A stretch of 64,000 nt of DNA, taken from assembly GCF_023065955.2 (NCBI RefSeq), contig NW_026622997.1:19572001-19636000 (forward strand), written 5' to 3'. A model generated the notes under the pieces. That model did not search any database. It was not told the DNA's origin and saw only the letters and a program-made list of their open reading frames with translations. A program made the position numbers and the translations under genes. This DNA comes from Ursus arctos (Eukaryota; Chordata; Mammalia; Carnivora; Ursidae). Of this stretch, positions 34,898 through 45,632 are shown piece after piece; within the stretch, counting starts at the first letter, position 1, and the number at the start of each line of letters is the position of its first letter.

Positions 34898-37311
34898 AAA
34901 AGAATAAAGATTTTAGATATGCATTTTAATAAGCACTTAAAATCTAGGCACTGAGAAGTTTCTGAAGCGTATATATATTTGCTATAGTTAGGTAGATGGT
35001 AGCTAATGAGGAGAACCATTCCAAGGTGAGTTTTAGATAATATCTTCATTCATCATTGCCTTCAAACTAACATGGGATATGTGAAGATGATTTTTTTCCA
35101 TTTGTTTTGTTCACCATGAGAGTGTTTTCCATTATACCGCTGAAAAGGGTGGGAGAATATCTTTATTTGGCAGGCATAAAATGCCAAATATTATCTGTCA
35201 AAACTTATTGTGGTACAAGGATACAGATCACAGAAACACACTGTGTGGTCATTTTCTATTTTTATTTTCTGTACTGTAAATGGAAAATAACAGACTCCAT
35301 GTTCATCTCCCTGGCCTCCTCCCCCACAGATGTTCTGCCAGATGTCTGAGAAAGCACATGGTAAGTTTGTTACCCACGCTTCTTTCTGATGTTCAGTGTT
35401 TCCCTTTGCTTCTGGCCCCGGGTCTCTGGAGCATAAGTCAACGGGTCTGATCACATTGCAAGCCCATTTCAGCCAGTGGTTATTGGCGTGTCCCAGCTAG
35501 AGGTTTTGTGAATTACCGTTCCAGCTGGTGCAGGTCACAGTCTTTTGCAATGAGGACTGAGTTTTATTGCTGGCAAATTCAAAGCAGTGATTCAAACAAT
35601 AACAGCTGATAAGAAGGTTTGCCTATTCTGGCCGCTGTATATTTCAGCATCTGTAAATGTTAATTTCCTTGAGTAAATTAGGAATGGTTGGATATGGTTG
35701 CTGCAGCAAGGGTGGTGAGAATGTTGTTGAATCCTTTGGGTCCTGATAAGGAAATCCAATAAGCACACATTCTTCTTGTGGCCTGCAAGTCGATTTGGTC
35801 CCACTCTGCCTGAAGAAGCAAAATTCTTCATGCTAATTTCTGTCTTGCTGCTGCCCCTAGATGAACATCAAGTTAATGAAGTATTGTATGATGACAATTA
35901 TTTGTTGCAAAGATACTAACCTGATTTGCTGGGAGAAGGAGGAGGATGGGAGTGATCCTTACATGCGATCAGGGGGTTTTTTATGAACCATTTAGACTGT
36001 GCCTGTTTCATTAAAGACGAATTTTCTCTTTTAGGAGGTAGAGCCAGAAGTAGGTTTACTTACCACTAAGCTGGTAGGGTTGTACTCAGCGAGCAGGCTT
36101 GCTCTAGTAGGGAGTCACTGAGCACACAGAGGGTGGCAGGGGACATGGCCCTCGAAGGCCAGCAGGCACATCTCAGCAGACATGCAACACCCCTGCAACA
36201 GGACGCAGCAGGTGCCTCACGGCCCCTCAGACTGGGTGACAGCTCTATCGCCTCAGCCTGCCCTGGAGAGAGAAGGCCACCAGTAATCCTGATTTATGGA
36301 GTCATCTGTCACTGAGAATCCCCAGGCACTAGCAACCCACCAGTTTTTAAAGAATGTATCGCTACACACTAAAAACACTCTTCAGGTTCTAATATAGCAT
36401 TTGCAGCTAAATTTAAACTGCTGCCCTAAATTCAAGCTGCACGGCCGGCTGTATACATGTTAGGCTTACCAGCTTCAGCTAAAGCAGGATAGTCTTCCCA
36501 CCAAAGGAAAGAAGTCTGTTGCAAAGTGGTATTTGAGAAAAATGCAGGCCCCCAAAATTTCAGGATTCTTCTGCCGAAACACAGAGTTAACATCAAAGGC
36601 TTCAGAGTTTCAGTGGACTTTTGGAGACTCCCAGTTTCCATGGCAAGACCAATGAGACTATGCTTTACCTCAGTTGTTGACTCAGCTGTTGTACAACTTA
36701 AAAATGGCGTCGCACAGGAGACCCTGACTACTTCAGCAAGATGCATGAAAGATCACTTTCTAATGAAGGTTGTGTTAATTCAGAAACTCCTATGCTATTG
36801 CATATATGGCAGGTACCTAAGGCCTGAATTCCTTCTCTGGAGACTGAAGGAAGCAGAAGATATCCTGGAGACAATTCTAGAAATGGGAGCCATGGGTTCT
36901 TCTGATGGACCCAAACTCATTGTGTGATCTTAGCCAAGTGCCTTTCAATTTCTAGGCCTAAGCTTCCTGACCTGAACAATGAGAAATTATGTCTGGGCTG
37001 CTTAAGATGAGACTCTGCTCAAAAACTCTAGGAATACCTAATTATGCTGTGGCCTAGAAAAAAAAATGTTTGGCATTTCATTTTCAAGTCTTACATCTAG
37101 AAATAGACTTTCCAAGTTTCTGTTGCTTGTTGAATCAATTTTGCATAGAGGAATTTCCACGGAAATACTGGAGGGGGATAGTCCCTCTATGCAGAAAGGA
37201 GGAACTCTTCGTTGTTTCAGGATATTGCATGTTTATGTGTTTACATTGTGTTTTTCACAAGACTGTTTCTTCCCCCTTTTACTCTTAAACATTAAAATAT
37301 TGTTGATAATT

Positions 37312-37430
37312 GGGGTGCCTGGGTGGCTCAGTTGGTTGGGTGTCTGACTCTTGATCTCAGCTCAGGTCTTGATCTCAGGGTGGTGAGATCAAGCCCTGCT
37401 GGGCATGGAGCCTACTTAAAAAGAAAAGAA
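37312..37430 (+). mobile_element. SINEC, short form joined to an AT-rich microsatellite
   Basis: Forward tRNA-like head and shortened body ending in an A-rich tail. The tail runs directly into an expanded TA-rich array, which probably grew from it. Confidence 0.88.
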
Positions 37431-37436
37431 AAAAAA

Positions 37437-37610
37437 AATATATATATATATACACTTATATATATAACAATATATAAATATAAATAAATAATATATAAAT
37501 ATATATAGTTAAATATATGTATACATATATAACTACATATGTATATATAACTATATATGTATATATGTAACTATATACGTTATATATAGTTATATATATA
37601 TAGCTATATT
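37437..37610 (+). repeat. TA-rich imperfect array
   Basis: About 170 bp of TATATA with interspersed ACATATGTATATA motifs, rich in self-complementary segments. It grew next to a SINE tail and is interrupted by another SINE. Confidence 0.95.
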
Positions 37611-37790
37611 TTTTTATAGATTATTTATTTATTTATTTGACAGAGAGAGACCACAAGCAGGGGGAGCAGCAGAGGAAGAGGGAAAGCAGGCTCTGCATCT
37701 AGCACAGAGCCCAATGTGGGACTTGATCCCAGGATCCTGGGATCATGACCTGAGCCAAAGGCAGACGCTTAACCGACTGAGCCACCCAGG
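37611..37790 (-). mobile_element. SINEC inserted inside a TA-rich array
   Basis: Reverse-oriented SINE whose T-rich tail and head both abut TA-repeat DNA, so it split an existing AT-rich array or seeded one side of it. Confidence 0.9.
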
Positions 37791-37840
37791 GTCATATATG
37801 TATATATGTATATATATACATATATATATATATATAGTTA
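37791..37840 (+). repeat. TA-rich array, right part
   Basis: Continuation of the TA array after the SINE at 37611-37790 (tatatgtatatatg units). Confidence 0.95.
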
Positions 37841-37957
37841 ACAACTATGTCCACCACCAGGCCACAACTGTGAACCAGCAGCGAGTTTGCCTGCATGAGA
37901 AAGAGTTAACACTTCTGGAGTATTTTACTCTCTCCTGTCATAAATTTTTGGATTTTA

Positions 37958-38524
37958 TTAAGTCAATCGGAGAAAGAAAATTATCATATGATTTCACTTG
38001 TACGTGGAATTTAAAAAACAAAACAGGAATGGGGTGCCTGGGTGGCTCAGTCGTTAAGCGTCTGCCTTTGGCTCAGGGCATGATCCCGGGGTCCTGGGAT
38101 CGAGCCCCACATCGGGCTCCCTGCTCTGCTGGAAGCCTGCTTCTTCCTCTCCCACTCCCCCTGCTTGTGTTCCCTCTCTCGCTGACTGTCTCTCTCTGTG
38201 TCAAATAAATAAATAAAAACTTAAAAAAAAAAAAAACAGGAGCATAGGGGAAGGGAGGGAAAAATAAAACAAGATGTAATCAGAGAGGGAGACAAACCAT
38301 AAGAGACTCTTTACTCTAGGGAGGAAACTGAGGGTTGTTGGAGGGGTGGGGGAGGGGTAGAGGGTAAGTGGGGGATGGACATTAAGGAGGGCACAGGATG
38401 TGATGAGCACTGGGTGTTATGTCCAACTGAGGAATCACTAAACCCTACCTCTGAAACTAATAATACATGATATGTTAATTAATTGAATTTAAATTTTAAA
38501 AATATGAATAAAGAAAGAAAGAAA
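37958..38524 (+). mobile_element. carnivoran L1 3' end, split by a SINE
   Basis: Forward L1 end ('tatcatatgatttcacttgt', 'aaaccataagagactcttta', 'gatgagcactgggtgttatg', 'ctacctctgaaactaataat') interrupted by the SINE at 38031-38232. Flanks carry aaatttttggatttta (about 37942-37957) and aaattttggatttta (from 38525), a target-site duplication. Confidence 0.93.
38031..38232 (+). mobile_element. SINEC nested in a carnivoran L1 3' end
   Basis: Complete forward SINE with a long A tail. The L1 sequence 'aaaacagga' before it is repeated as 'aaaacagga' after it, giving a short target-site duplication. Confidence 0.94.
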
Positions 38525-38586
38525 GAAATTTTGGATTTTACAACAAGGTGGTAGTAAGTAGATATTTTTAACCAGTCATAGGAGGT

Positions 38587-38588
<2 letters not shown>

Positions 38589-38622
<34 letters not shown>
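38589..38622 (+). repeat. (CA)n microsatellite
   Basis: About 17 CA units ending in catatgtatg. Confidence 0.98.
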
Positions 38623-38626
<4 letters not shown>

Positions 38627-39493
38627 GTATGCACATGAGCTAATGTGTATGTGTATATATAAAAGCCATGCTAATTTTCGTCAGAAGTTAAACCAAATTA
38701 CCATGCTCTTAAATAATGCGCTAGAAATAGCTGTCAGGCACAGCATATACTATTTATATGCCAGAAGTGTCAATGGGCAAACGTCCAAAACCACAAGATA
38801 CCATCTTGACATCAACACTGTAAGCACTTTTGTTACATCTCTACCTGTTTCATTTCAGACCCCAGTAAAGCAGCCTTACTATTACTGGCCTTACAACTTG
38901 TAAAATGATTTGGCCTGAGTTTCCTAGGAGATTTTGTCCTGAGAAGGCTCCCCGCGGCCTCCATGGTATTATGAAGGTCTCACATTTAAGAGGGCTGCTG
39001 TAAGCAAGTGTGGATTTGGAGAACTAGGGATTCTCTTCCCCCCACCTGATGCAACTCCAGACAGTTTTTAGGGGTGTGTGTGTGTGTGTTCCCCCTTCTT
39101 CTTTTAGCTTGAGCAAACACAAGCAGTACATGCCAACTATTTATTTACAATTCCAAACATACCTAAATCAGATTCAATAAAAATATTTTAACCTGTTTTC
39201 TCACAGTAGCTATAATACCAGCCTTCGAGTTGTCATCAGCATCTGCCACAAGTCACATTTATTCCGATTTTGAGTTGAAATTTACTCACGTGCCTATAAA
39301 ATGGGACCATTGTTAACACTTGTAGTAGTATGTATGCAACATACAAATGTTTATGTAGTTCTTTGTATATAGATATTTCACTGAGCACTCAGGACTGGAA
39401 AACCAAAAACCGGAAGGAAGGAAGGAAGGAAGGAAGGAAGGAAGGAAGGAAGGAAGGAAGGAAAAAGAAGAAGAAGAGGAAAAAGAAAGAAAA

Positions 39494-39568
<75 letters not shown>

Positions 39569-40286
39569 AAAAAGAAAGAAAGAAATACGCAGACCGTGTT
39601 AATGTGTGTAAATAAGGTCAACTTTTATATAACAGGATTCCAAGGTGCAAACAAAGAAACTTCATTTTCTTTAATTGATCCCGTCTTGCTCCGGAGCTCC
39701 AAGGTGCTTCATTTCTGTCAGTGAAAAAGTGACAAATTCTTCTCACATGCTGTGCAGAGACGGGTTTGCTAGAGCAAGCCCGAGGCTGCTATCTTTAGAA
39801 AGGCCTGCTTGCAAGGTAGGTCTTCGGCTGACATCCGGGAATTTGGATTTGGGGAGGGTTCCCACCATTCCCGGAACTGATAGCAATGAGTCTGTGCCCA
39901 AATTTCTTATGCAAACAATATGGTTTAGGCGGAACACCTGCTTTCCTTGAAGGAGTATGAAATTTTGGTACCTGCCAGGCAGGGGGTTCCCAGGGGACCA
40001 ACACACAATGAAACCTCTGGGCACCGGGTCTCTAGTGAAATTTCCTGGTCGACAGCATTGCGCGTGTACTGGGACCACTCAGGGCTGGAGGAAGGAAGGA
40101 CCCTGGGAAGCTTGTGCCTGGTTTCCCTGCACTTTGCCCCATGTGCCTTTTGCCTCTGCCGAGTGCACCAGGAGTCCCGTCACTGCCATGGTCAGTCTTA
40201 GCTGTGAGCACACTATCCACAGAATTCTGCCGGTCCTCCTGGTGAATCACAAGACCCGGGAGCGGTCCTGGGAACCCCCAACACAC
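38623..40286. other. intergenic around the purine tract
   Basis: Apart from the purine tract at 39411-39592 and a short (GT)n near 39075-39090, nothing is recognised. Overlapping frames at 39743-40292 on both strands look like chance. Confidence 0.6.
39411..39592 (+). repeat. homopurine tract: (GGAA)n, (AAG)n, (GAAA)n
   Basis: About 180 bp with purines only on the + strand: (GGAA)n from 39413, an AAGAAGAAGAGG bridge, then (GAAA)n/(GA)n to 39590. The opposite strand is pure pyrimidine. Long open frames on both strands here are low-complexity artefacts. Confidence 0.97.
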
Positions 40287-40913
40287 ATGTGATCACTGTC
40301 CAATGTGCCAAGCACTTTTTCTAGCAGCTGAGGATATATAAGCAAGCAAAACTAAAAACCTGCCCCATGGAGCTTACGTTCCCTTTGGAGCGTATGTTAT
40401 TTTATAAAAATACACAAGCAAATGATATAATGTGTTGATGGTCCGAAGTGCAGGAAAGGAGTAGGGATGTCAGGTTTGGGGCTTGCCATTTTGAATGGGG
40501 CAGCCATGGAAGGCTCAGAGGGAAGAGCTGAAGGAAATAAGGAAGTGAGTCATGGAAAAATCTAAGGACAGAGCTCTGTAAGCAGAGGGAACAGCTGGTG
40601 CCAAGGTCCTGAGGTGCAAGAGGGTTCGGTTCAGGAACAGCAAGGAGGCCTGCGTGGCTGCAGGGCAGTGAGCACTGAGCAAGAGGAGATGGGTCAGAGA
40701 ACACTGGGGACTGCCAGCTTTCTGACTTTTAGTCTGAGAGAGACAGGAAGCCAAGAAAAGATTATGAGCAGAAGAGTGACACTGAAAGCTTTGTTTTTAA
40801 AAGCATGATCGTGACTATTTATGGAGGCTACGTGGCGGAGAAGCAAAAGCAGAGGCAGGAAAGACGGCGAGAAGCTGATCGCTCCAGCCCAGGACTTGCA
40901 GGCGGATTAGATC
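40287..40913 (-). mobile_element. L2-type ancient repeat, ending at a poly-G tract
   Basis: 'aatgtgccaagcactttttc', 'tgccccatggagcttacgtt', 'agagggaacagctggtgcca', 'aggaacagcaaggaggcctg' and 'gagcagaagagtgacactga' are successive blocks of a long L2-type element. The same family as 28800-29560. Confidence 0.65.
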
Positions 40914-40932
40914 GGGGGGGGGGGGGGGGGGG
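40914..40932 (+). repeat. poly-G run, 19 bases
   Basis: G19 followed by CGGGGCGC, at the edge of an L2-type repeat. Confidence 0.97.
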
Positions 40933-41134
40933 CGGGGCGCAGGCCCGGGGGAGGATAGTCCATGATGATCCCAGGGCTTCCCCCCACCCAACCCTCCACA
41001 CTTGACAAAGCTGCCACTCACTGAGATGGGGAAACTGAGGAAGGAGCAGGTTTGGTGGGGGAATGGGAGTACATGGGAATCCAGAATTTTGCTTTTAGAT
41101 GTGTTAAATTTGAGATGCCTAACAGTCTAGTGAA

Positions 41135-41250
41135 GATATACAGTTATTATTTCCGTTGTAGAGATGCCGGAACAGGCACAGAGAGGTTAAGGGACGAGCT
41201 CAGGGTCACACTCGCCATCAGCAAAACTAAAATTACTCATCCTTGATGCA
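41135..41250 (-). mobile_element. MIR fragment
   Basis: 'ttgtagagatgccggaacag', 'gcacagagaggttaaggga' and 'agctcagggtcacac' follow the reverse MIR core. Confidence 0.75.
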
Positions 41251-41589
41251 AAAATAGACACATTTTAATAATAAATATATAAACATTATTTAAGTAATAG
41301 TGATAAAATATGACAAATACACTATCATAAAAAGCAAAACTGTTGCCATTAATAGGCTAGTTTATCAGTATGTGCTTGGTTGGCTAAGTAGCCTCTCCAG
41401 GTCCAATGTTTCCCAGTAGAATTCTCTACTGGGAACAGAAATCCCGGACTGCGCCTGCCATTTGACACTGCCATGCAGCCTAGGCTCAATGAATAATAAC
41501 CTAATGACACAATAGAGAGAATGGAGGGGAGAAAAGAGATTTATTTAAAAACCTCAAAAGGCTTCCATGCTAGGAGAGTACATACGCAG

Positions 41590-41815
41590 TGTTGTTTGTA
41601 TTTGCAAAATGTTCGAGACACCCCACATGCCCAGACAGGAGGGTGGAGAAGTAAACGATGGTATGTCCACGCAGTGGAGAATTACATTGCGCAGACAGGA
41701 ATGGAGAAGACCTTTGTGAGCTCCTGAAGAGTGATACCCAGGATACATTGTTCAGTGAAACAAACAAAGGGTAAAACAATGTTCTAGTATGCTACTTTTT
41801 AAGTAAGAAAGAAGG
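41590..41815 (+). mobile_element. L1M-type 3' end, old
   Basis: Diverged L1 end: 'aacgatggtatgtccacgca', 'tggagaattac', 'atacccaggatacattgttc' and 'tagtatgctactttttaagt' resemble the ORF2 terminus and 3' UTR of old L1M elements. It may continue past the SINE at 41834-42047 to about 42330. Confidence 0.6.
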
Positions 41816-41833
41816 AAAAGAAAAATAAATGTA

Positions 41834-42047
41834 GGGGCGCCTGGGTGGCACAGCGGTTAAGCGTCTGCCTTTGGCTCAGGGCGTGATCCCGGCGTTATGG
41901 GATCGAGCCCCACATCAGGCTCCTCCGCTATGAGCCTGCTTCTTCCTCTCCCACTCCCCCTGCTTGTGTTCCCTCTCTCGCTGGCTGTCTCTCTCTCTGT
42001 CGAATAAATAAATAAGATCTTAAAAAAAAAAAAAGATTCTCTCTTAA
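41834..42047 (+). mobile_element. SINEC (Can-SINE), recent, with interrupted tail
   Basis: Complete forward SINE with 18-bp identical target-site duplications aaaagaaaaataaatgta at 41816-41833 and 42048-42065. The A tail is interrupted by a short gattctctctt insert. Confidence 0.95.
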
Positions 42048-42329
42048 AAAAGAAAAATAAATGTAAGAACTTGTTTGATTTGCCAAAATAACACGGGAAA
42101 GATATACTGGAAAATGAATAGTATAAAATAAAAATAATATAAAATAATAAAAGAAAAGAACAATGGAATCTATCTGCATCTCAAATGAATAGCAAACCAC
42201 CCCGCAGGGGGGGAAGTGGAGGGGGGAGACAACTCAAGTAACTTTTGAGCGCAGTGTTTCAATTATACACTCTCTAAAGACAAAAAGAACTCTAAACAAA
42301 TGTTGAATTCTAGGTATTAGGTTTGCTTT

Positions 42330-42935
42330 TGCAATGGAATTGTTACCGAGCTGAGGGGAAAAACCAAACATGGTAGCACCGGTCTTTCGTAGAGGCAAAA
42401 GACCCAAGCAAGGCGAGGAGGGAAATTTCTTAAATCCACCTCCCCGAAGGATTGGGGCTGGGTGTATTTAAGGATACGGGCTCTTGATGTCATTGGGTAT
42501 ATAGGTAGAATGGAATACGCTGATTGGATATAGAGAAAGGGGGGGCCTCCCTTCTGAGCATGCGCATTCAGGAATCATGGGACACAAGCTCATTAAATGG
42601 CTGAGTAGGCGTGACTAGGTCCGCGGATCTTGGAGCGTATTATCACAGAGGTTGCTTCCATTCACTCTTGGTCGCTTCTGCTCAACTGCAAGAATTCTGC
42701 TTTGCTTCAGTCTTAGCTAGTCTTATTGGTGGTGGGTCAATTTATGCGAAACAGGCTCATATATCAATCAGGTTATCCAGTTTCCTTAGGGTGGAACAGC
42801 CAAGCATTTGTTAATTTAATGTATCAGTTTCAGAAAGGTGCAGCCATACTTCCGCCGAATTCTAGGTTTGAGCCTAGATTGACCCTGGGTGCCAGGTTTC
42901 CCATTATCAGAAATGAGAGTTAAGAAATAAGGAAA
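42330..42935 (+). promoter_or_regulatory. promoter-like segment, possible LTR
   Basis: A CpG-containing patch in AT-rich surroundings with TATATAG at 42498-42504 and ATTGG motifs at 42492 and 42523, then TGAGCATGCGCA (42555-42566), one base from the NRF1 palindrome. It recalls an endogenous-retrovirus LTR or a lone RNA promoter. No retroviral coding sequence flanks it and I could not define LTR ends. Function is inferred from motifs only. Confidence 0.35.
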
Positions 42936-43012
42936 GGAAATTGTAGACTGAAATTTGTGGTGTTGGATTGAAATTGGAAGTATCACTATATATAAACTCT
43001 AGGTTTTTAAGA

Positions 43013-43085
43013 TAGGTAGGTAGATAGATCCGTGGATGGATGGATGGAAGGATGGATGGAAGGATGGATGGATAGATGACAGACC
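43013..43085 (+). repeat. (GGAT)n microsatellite, imperfect
   Basis: GGTAGGTAGATAGAT start, then GGAT and GGAA units to gatagatgac. Confidence 0.95.
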
Positions 43086-43189
43086 TGTAGACAGAGATAA
43101 GCATGTATGTGGATTTGTCATGAATATTCCATGCTGCCCAGATTCTTTTTAGGACTGTGGGATTTATTACCAAAAATGCAGGGGACATT

Positions 43190-43538
43190 GTTGACTAGCA
43201 GTTCTCAGCTGTCAGCCCTCTTCAGAATTGCCTGACTTCATGACCCCTTCATTGGGCAGCCTGTGTCCAGTGAATGATGGATGGAGGGATCTGAAGGCCT
43301 GAGCCTCTCACTCCAACTCAGAACAATTCTGAAGGACCATCCAGCATCAGAGCTCCCCTCCCCCCCACCCCACCAGGGTCAGCTGAGGGCTTGTAGATAC
43401 CACATCAGAGCCCATCTCCCTTTGCCCAATCCTGCCTCCTTCACACTCCAGAGGAGTTCCTCCTTAGAGTACTGCCTATTAACCTTTCTGCTCACTAATG
43501 TCTGTCTCAGGGTTTGATTCTCAGGGACGTCAACCTGC
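43190..43538 (+). mobile_element. possible old LTR ending at a CA microsatellite
   Basis: 'actccaactcagaacaattc', 'gaaggaccatccagcatcag', 'taccacatcagagcccatct' and the end 'gtctgtctcagggtttgatt' followed by 'gtcaacctgca' look like an old dispersed LTR 3' part. A (CA)n tract begins right at its end. Confidence 0.4.

Positions 43539-43586
<48 letters not shown>
43539..43586 (+). repeat. (CA)n microsatellite
   Basis: About 24 uninterrupted CA units, the longest pure CA run in the window. Confidence 0.98.
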
Positions 43587-43587
<1 letters not shown>

Positions 43588-43753
43588 CCCAGCTCTGTTT
43601 ACTGAGAGGGTCAAGAAGCAATGAAACCCAGTGGCAGTAAGCATACTTCGTGCCCAGATATTTCCAGATGTTACTCTTCACTAAAAGGAACAAGAGCTCC
43701 TTGAAGAAATGGCAGATTCCACGGTTGGAAAAGCATATAAAAGATGAGCCTGA

Positions 43754-43942
43754 GGGGGGTACCTGGGTGGCTCAGTCTGTTGAGTGTCCATCTCTTGATT
43801 TCGGCTGAGGCTGTGATCTCGGGATGGTGAGATCGAGCCCTGCATCGGGCTCTGTGCTGTGTGTGGAGTCTGCTTGAGATTCTGTCTCTCTGCCCTCCCC
43901 ACACTCTCTCTAAATAAATAAATAAATATCTTAAAAAAAAAA
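43754..43942 (+). mobile_element. SINEC, older subfamily
   Basis: Forward SINE with identical target-site duplications aaaagatgagcctga at 43739-43753 and 43943-43957. Confidence 0.95.
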
Positions 43943-43959
43943 AAAAGATGAGCCTGAAA

Positions 43960-45165
43960 TGTCTTGTATCAGAAAGAAGCGTCTATTCAAAGAAGGATGA
44001 AGCCACGCCAAAAGGACACACGAAACAGCTTGAGGGGTAGCCATTGGCCAAATCTGGCATCATTTTAACATCAAAATACATAATATTAATAACAAATTAT
44101 GACCCGCCAAATAAAATAGGAATCCACGAGTCTCCACTGTTACAAGAAATGAATGAATAAATAAATGAATGAACGAGAAGGAAAAGCTCTCACTGTAATA
44201 GAATACCAACAAATAAGTGTAGACAAAATGATGGAATGAGAAAAATCACCATTTGACAAACAGCAAAGGAATGAGAGATTGATCGAAGCAAGAATCATCA
44301 ATGGATCTAACAATTATTGGGTGAGAGTGTTTGGCGAGGAATAGGATACCTACATAATCTCATAATATCCTCCCACAAGATGCTTATTGACTACAAAGGG
44401 GGAAATAGTAGCTTTACCAAGGGAAACTGGGTAGATGCCACCTTAAGCAAGTGACCCATGTTAACTTCGCCCATCACGGAACAAACTGACATCCTGCTCT
44501 CTGATAGAATGCACTGAGAACACAACATCATTTCGATGGTATTCCAAAAATGTACAACCTCAGCCTAATCTGAAGAAACATTAGACATGCCCAGTTGAGA
44601 GACTTTCTGCAGAATAACTGGCCTGAACTTGTCAACAAGATCAAGGTCATAGAACACACGGAGTGAGGAACTACCCCAGGTTAAAGGAAAACCTGAAGCG
44701 TTTTGGCAATATGTGATCCCAGAGTGCACCCTGACCGGAGTCTTTTCTTCTATTTTATCTTAGTTTCGCTATAATGGACATGATGGGGATATCTGGCAAA
44801 GTTTGAATAAGGTGTGTTGATTAGATAATAGTATTTATTAATTTCATTTCCTGATTTGAATGAGTTCTACTGTGGCTATTTAAGAGAATGCCCTTGTTCT
44901 TAGGAAATACGTACTAAAGTGTTGGAGGATAAGGGGGAATCATGTCTGCAATCTATTCTCAAATAGTGTAGAAAAATATTACACACACGGAGAGACTAAT
45001 GAAGCAAATACAATAAAACGCTGACAGTTGGGTAATTTGGCTGAAGGGCAAACAGAACAGTTTCTGTAGAAGGAGCTCTTTGTACTATCCTTGCAACTTT
45101 CTTTGTTTCTGAAATTATTTCAAACTAAAATATTAAAACTGGGGGGCAACTTTTGAATATCCTAC
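43960..45165 (+). mobile_element. L1ME/L1MC-type 3' UTR
   Basis: Long degenerate L1 3' region. Recognisable blocks: 'aataatatcctcccacaag'-like middle part, 'tttcatttcctgatttgaat', 'aagagaatgcccttgttctt', 'ggaaatacgtactaaagtgt' and the terminal 'actatccttgcaactttc'/'aaattatttcaaactaaa'. No open frame remains. The left boundary is approximate. Confidence 0.75.
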
Positions 45166-45422
45166 TTCATAGCCTACAAAATTGAGAATATGGATCATTG
45201 GGGAAAATGAAGTGCTTGAGATAAAATGTCTAAAAGTTTGAGGTTGTGTGTTCATTCATTCAGGTCTAAAATCTGATCTATATGAGCTGAATCAGAAAAT
45301 TAAATTAGTTTGCTGGCCCAAGTTTTCAGTACTCCACTGTTATTCAAAGATGCCGTTTCAGAATGCGTGCCTTGTAGGGTATGGTACAACGCCAAAAATA
45401 TTTTAAAATATTGTCATTGGGA

Positions 45423-45614
45423 GGGGCGCCTGGGTGGCTCAGTCGTTGGGCATCTGCCTTCGGCTCAGGGCGTGATCCCGGCGTTATGGGATCGAGCCCC
45501 ACATCAGGCTCCTCGGCTGGGAGCCTGCTTCTTCCTCTCCCACTCCCCCTGCTTGTGTTCCCTCTCTCGCTGGCTGTCTCTCTCTGTTAAATAAATAAAT
45601 AAAATCTTAAAAAA
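45423..45614 (+). mobile_element. SINEC (Can-SINE), recent
   Basis: Complete forward SINE with identical 18-bp target-site duplications aaaatattgtcattggga at 45405-45422 and 45615-45632, among the clearest young insertions in the window. Confidence 0.97.
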
Positions 45615-45632
45615 AAAATATTGTCATTGGGA

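Larger units (their letters stand above)
34179..37311. other. intergenic, two short L1 tails then repeat-poor DNA
   Basis: After the L1 tails at 34614-34695 and 34795-34897, the stretch 34915-37311 shows no dispersed repeat. Frames at 36432-36746 (-) and 36526-36927 (+) overlap without a recognisable domain. Confidence 0.6.

Noticed and set aside
36432..36927. Overlapping 104-codon (-) and 133-codon (+) frames
   Set aside because: No recognised protein family; two overlapping antisense frames with neither supported suggest chance.
37714..38208. 164-codon frame
   Set aside because: It spans two SINEs and an L1 tail.
39313..39621. 102- and 90-codon frames rich in F/L/S or K/E/R
   Set aside because: They translate the purine microsatellite on each strand.
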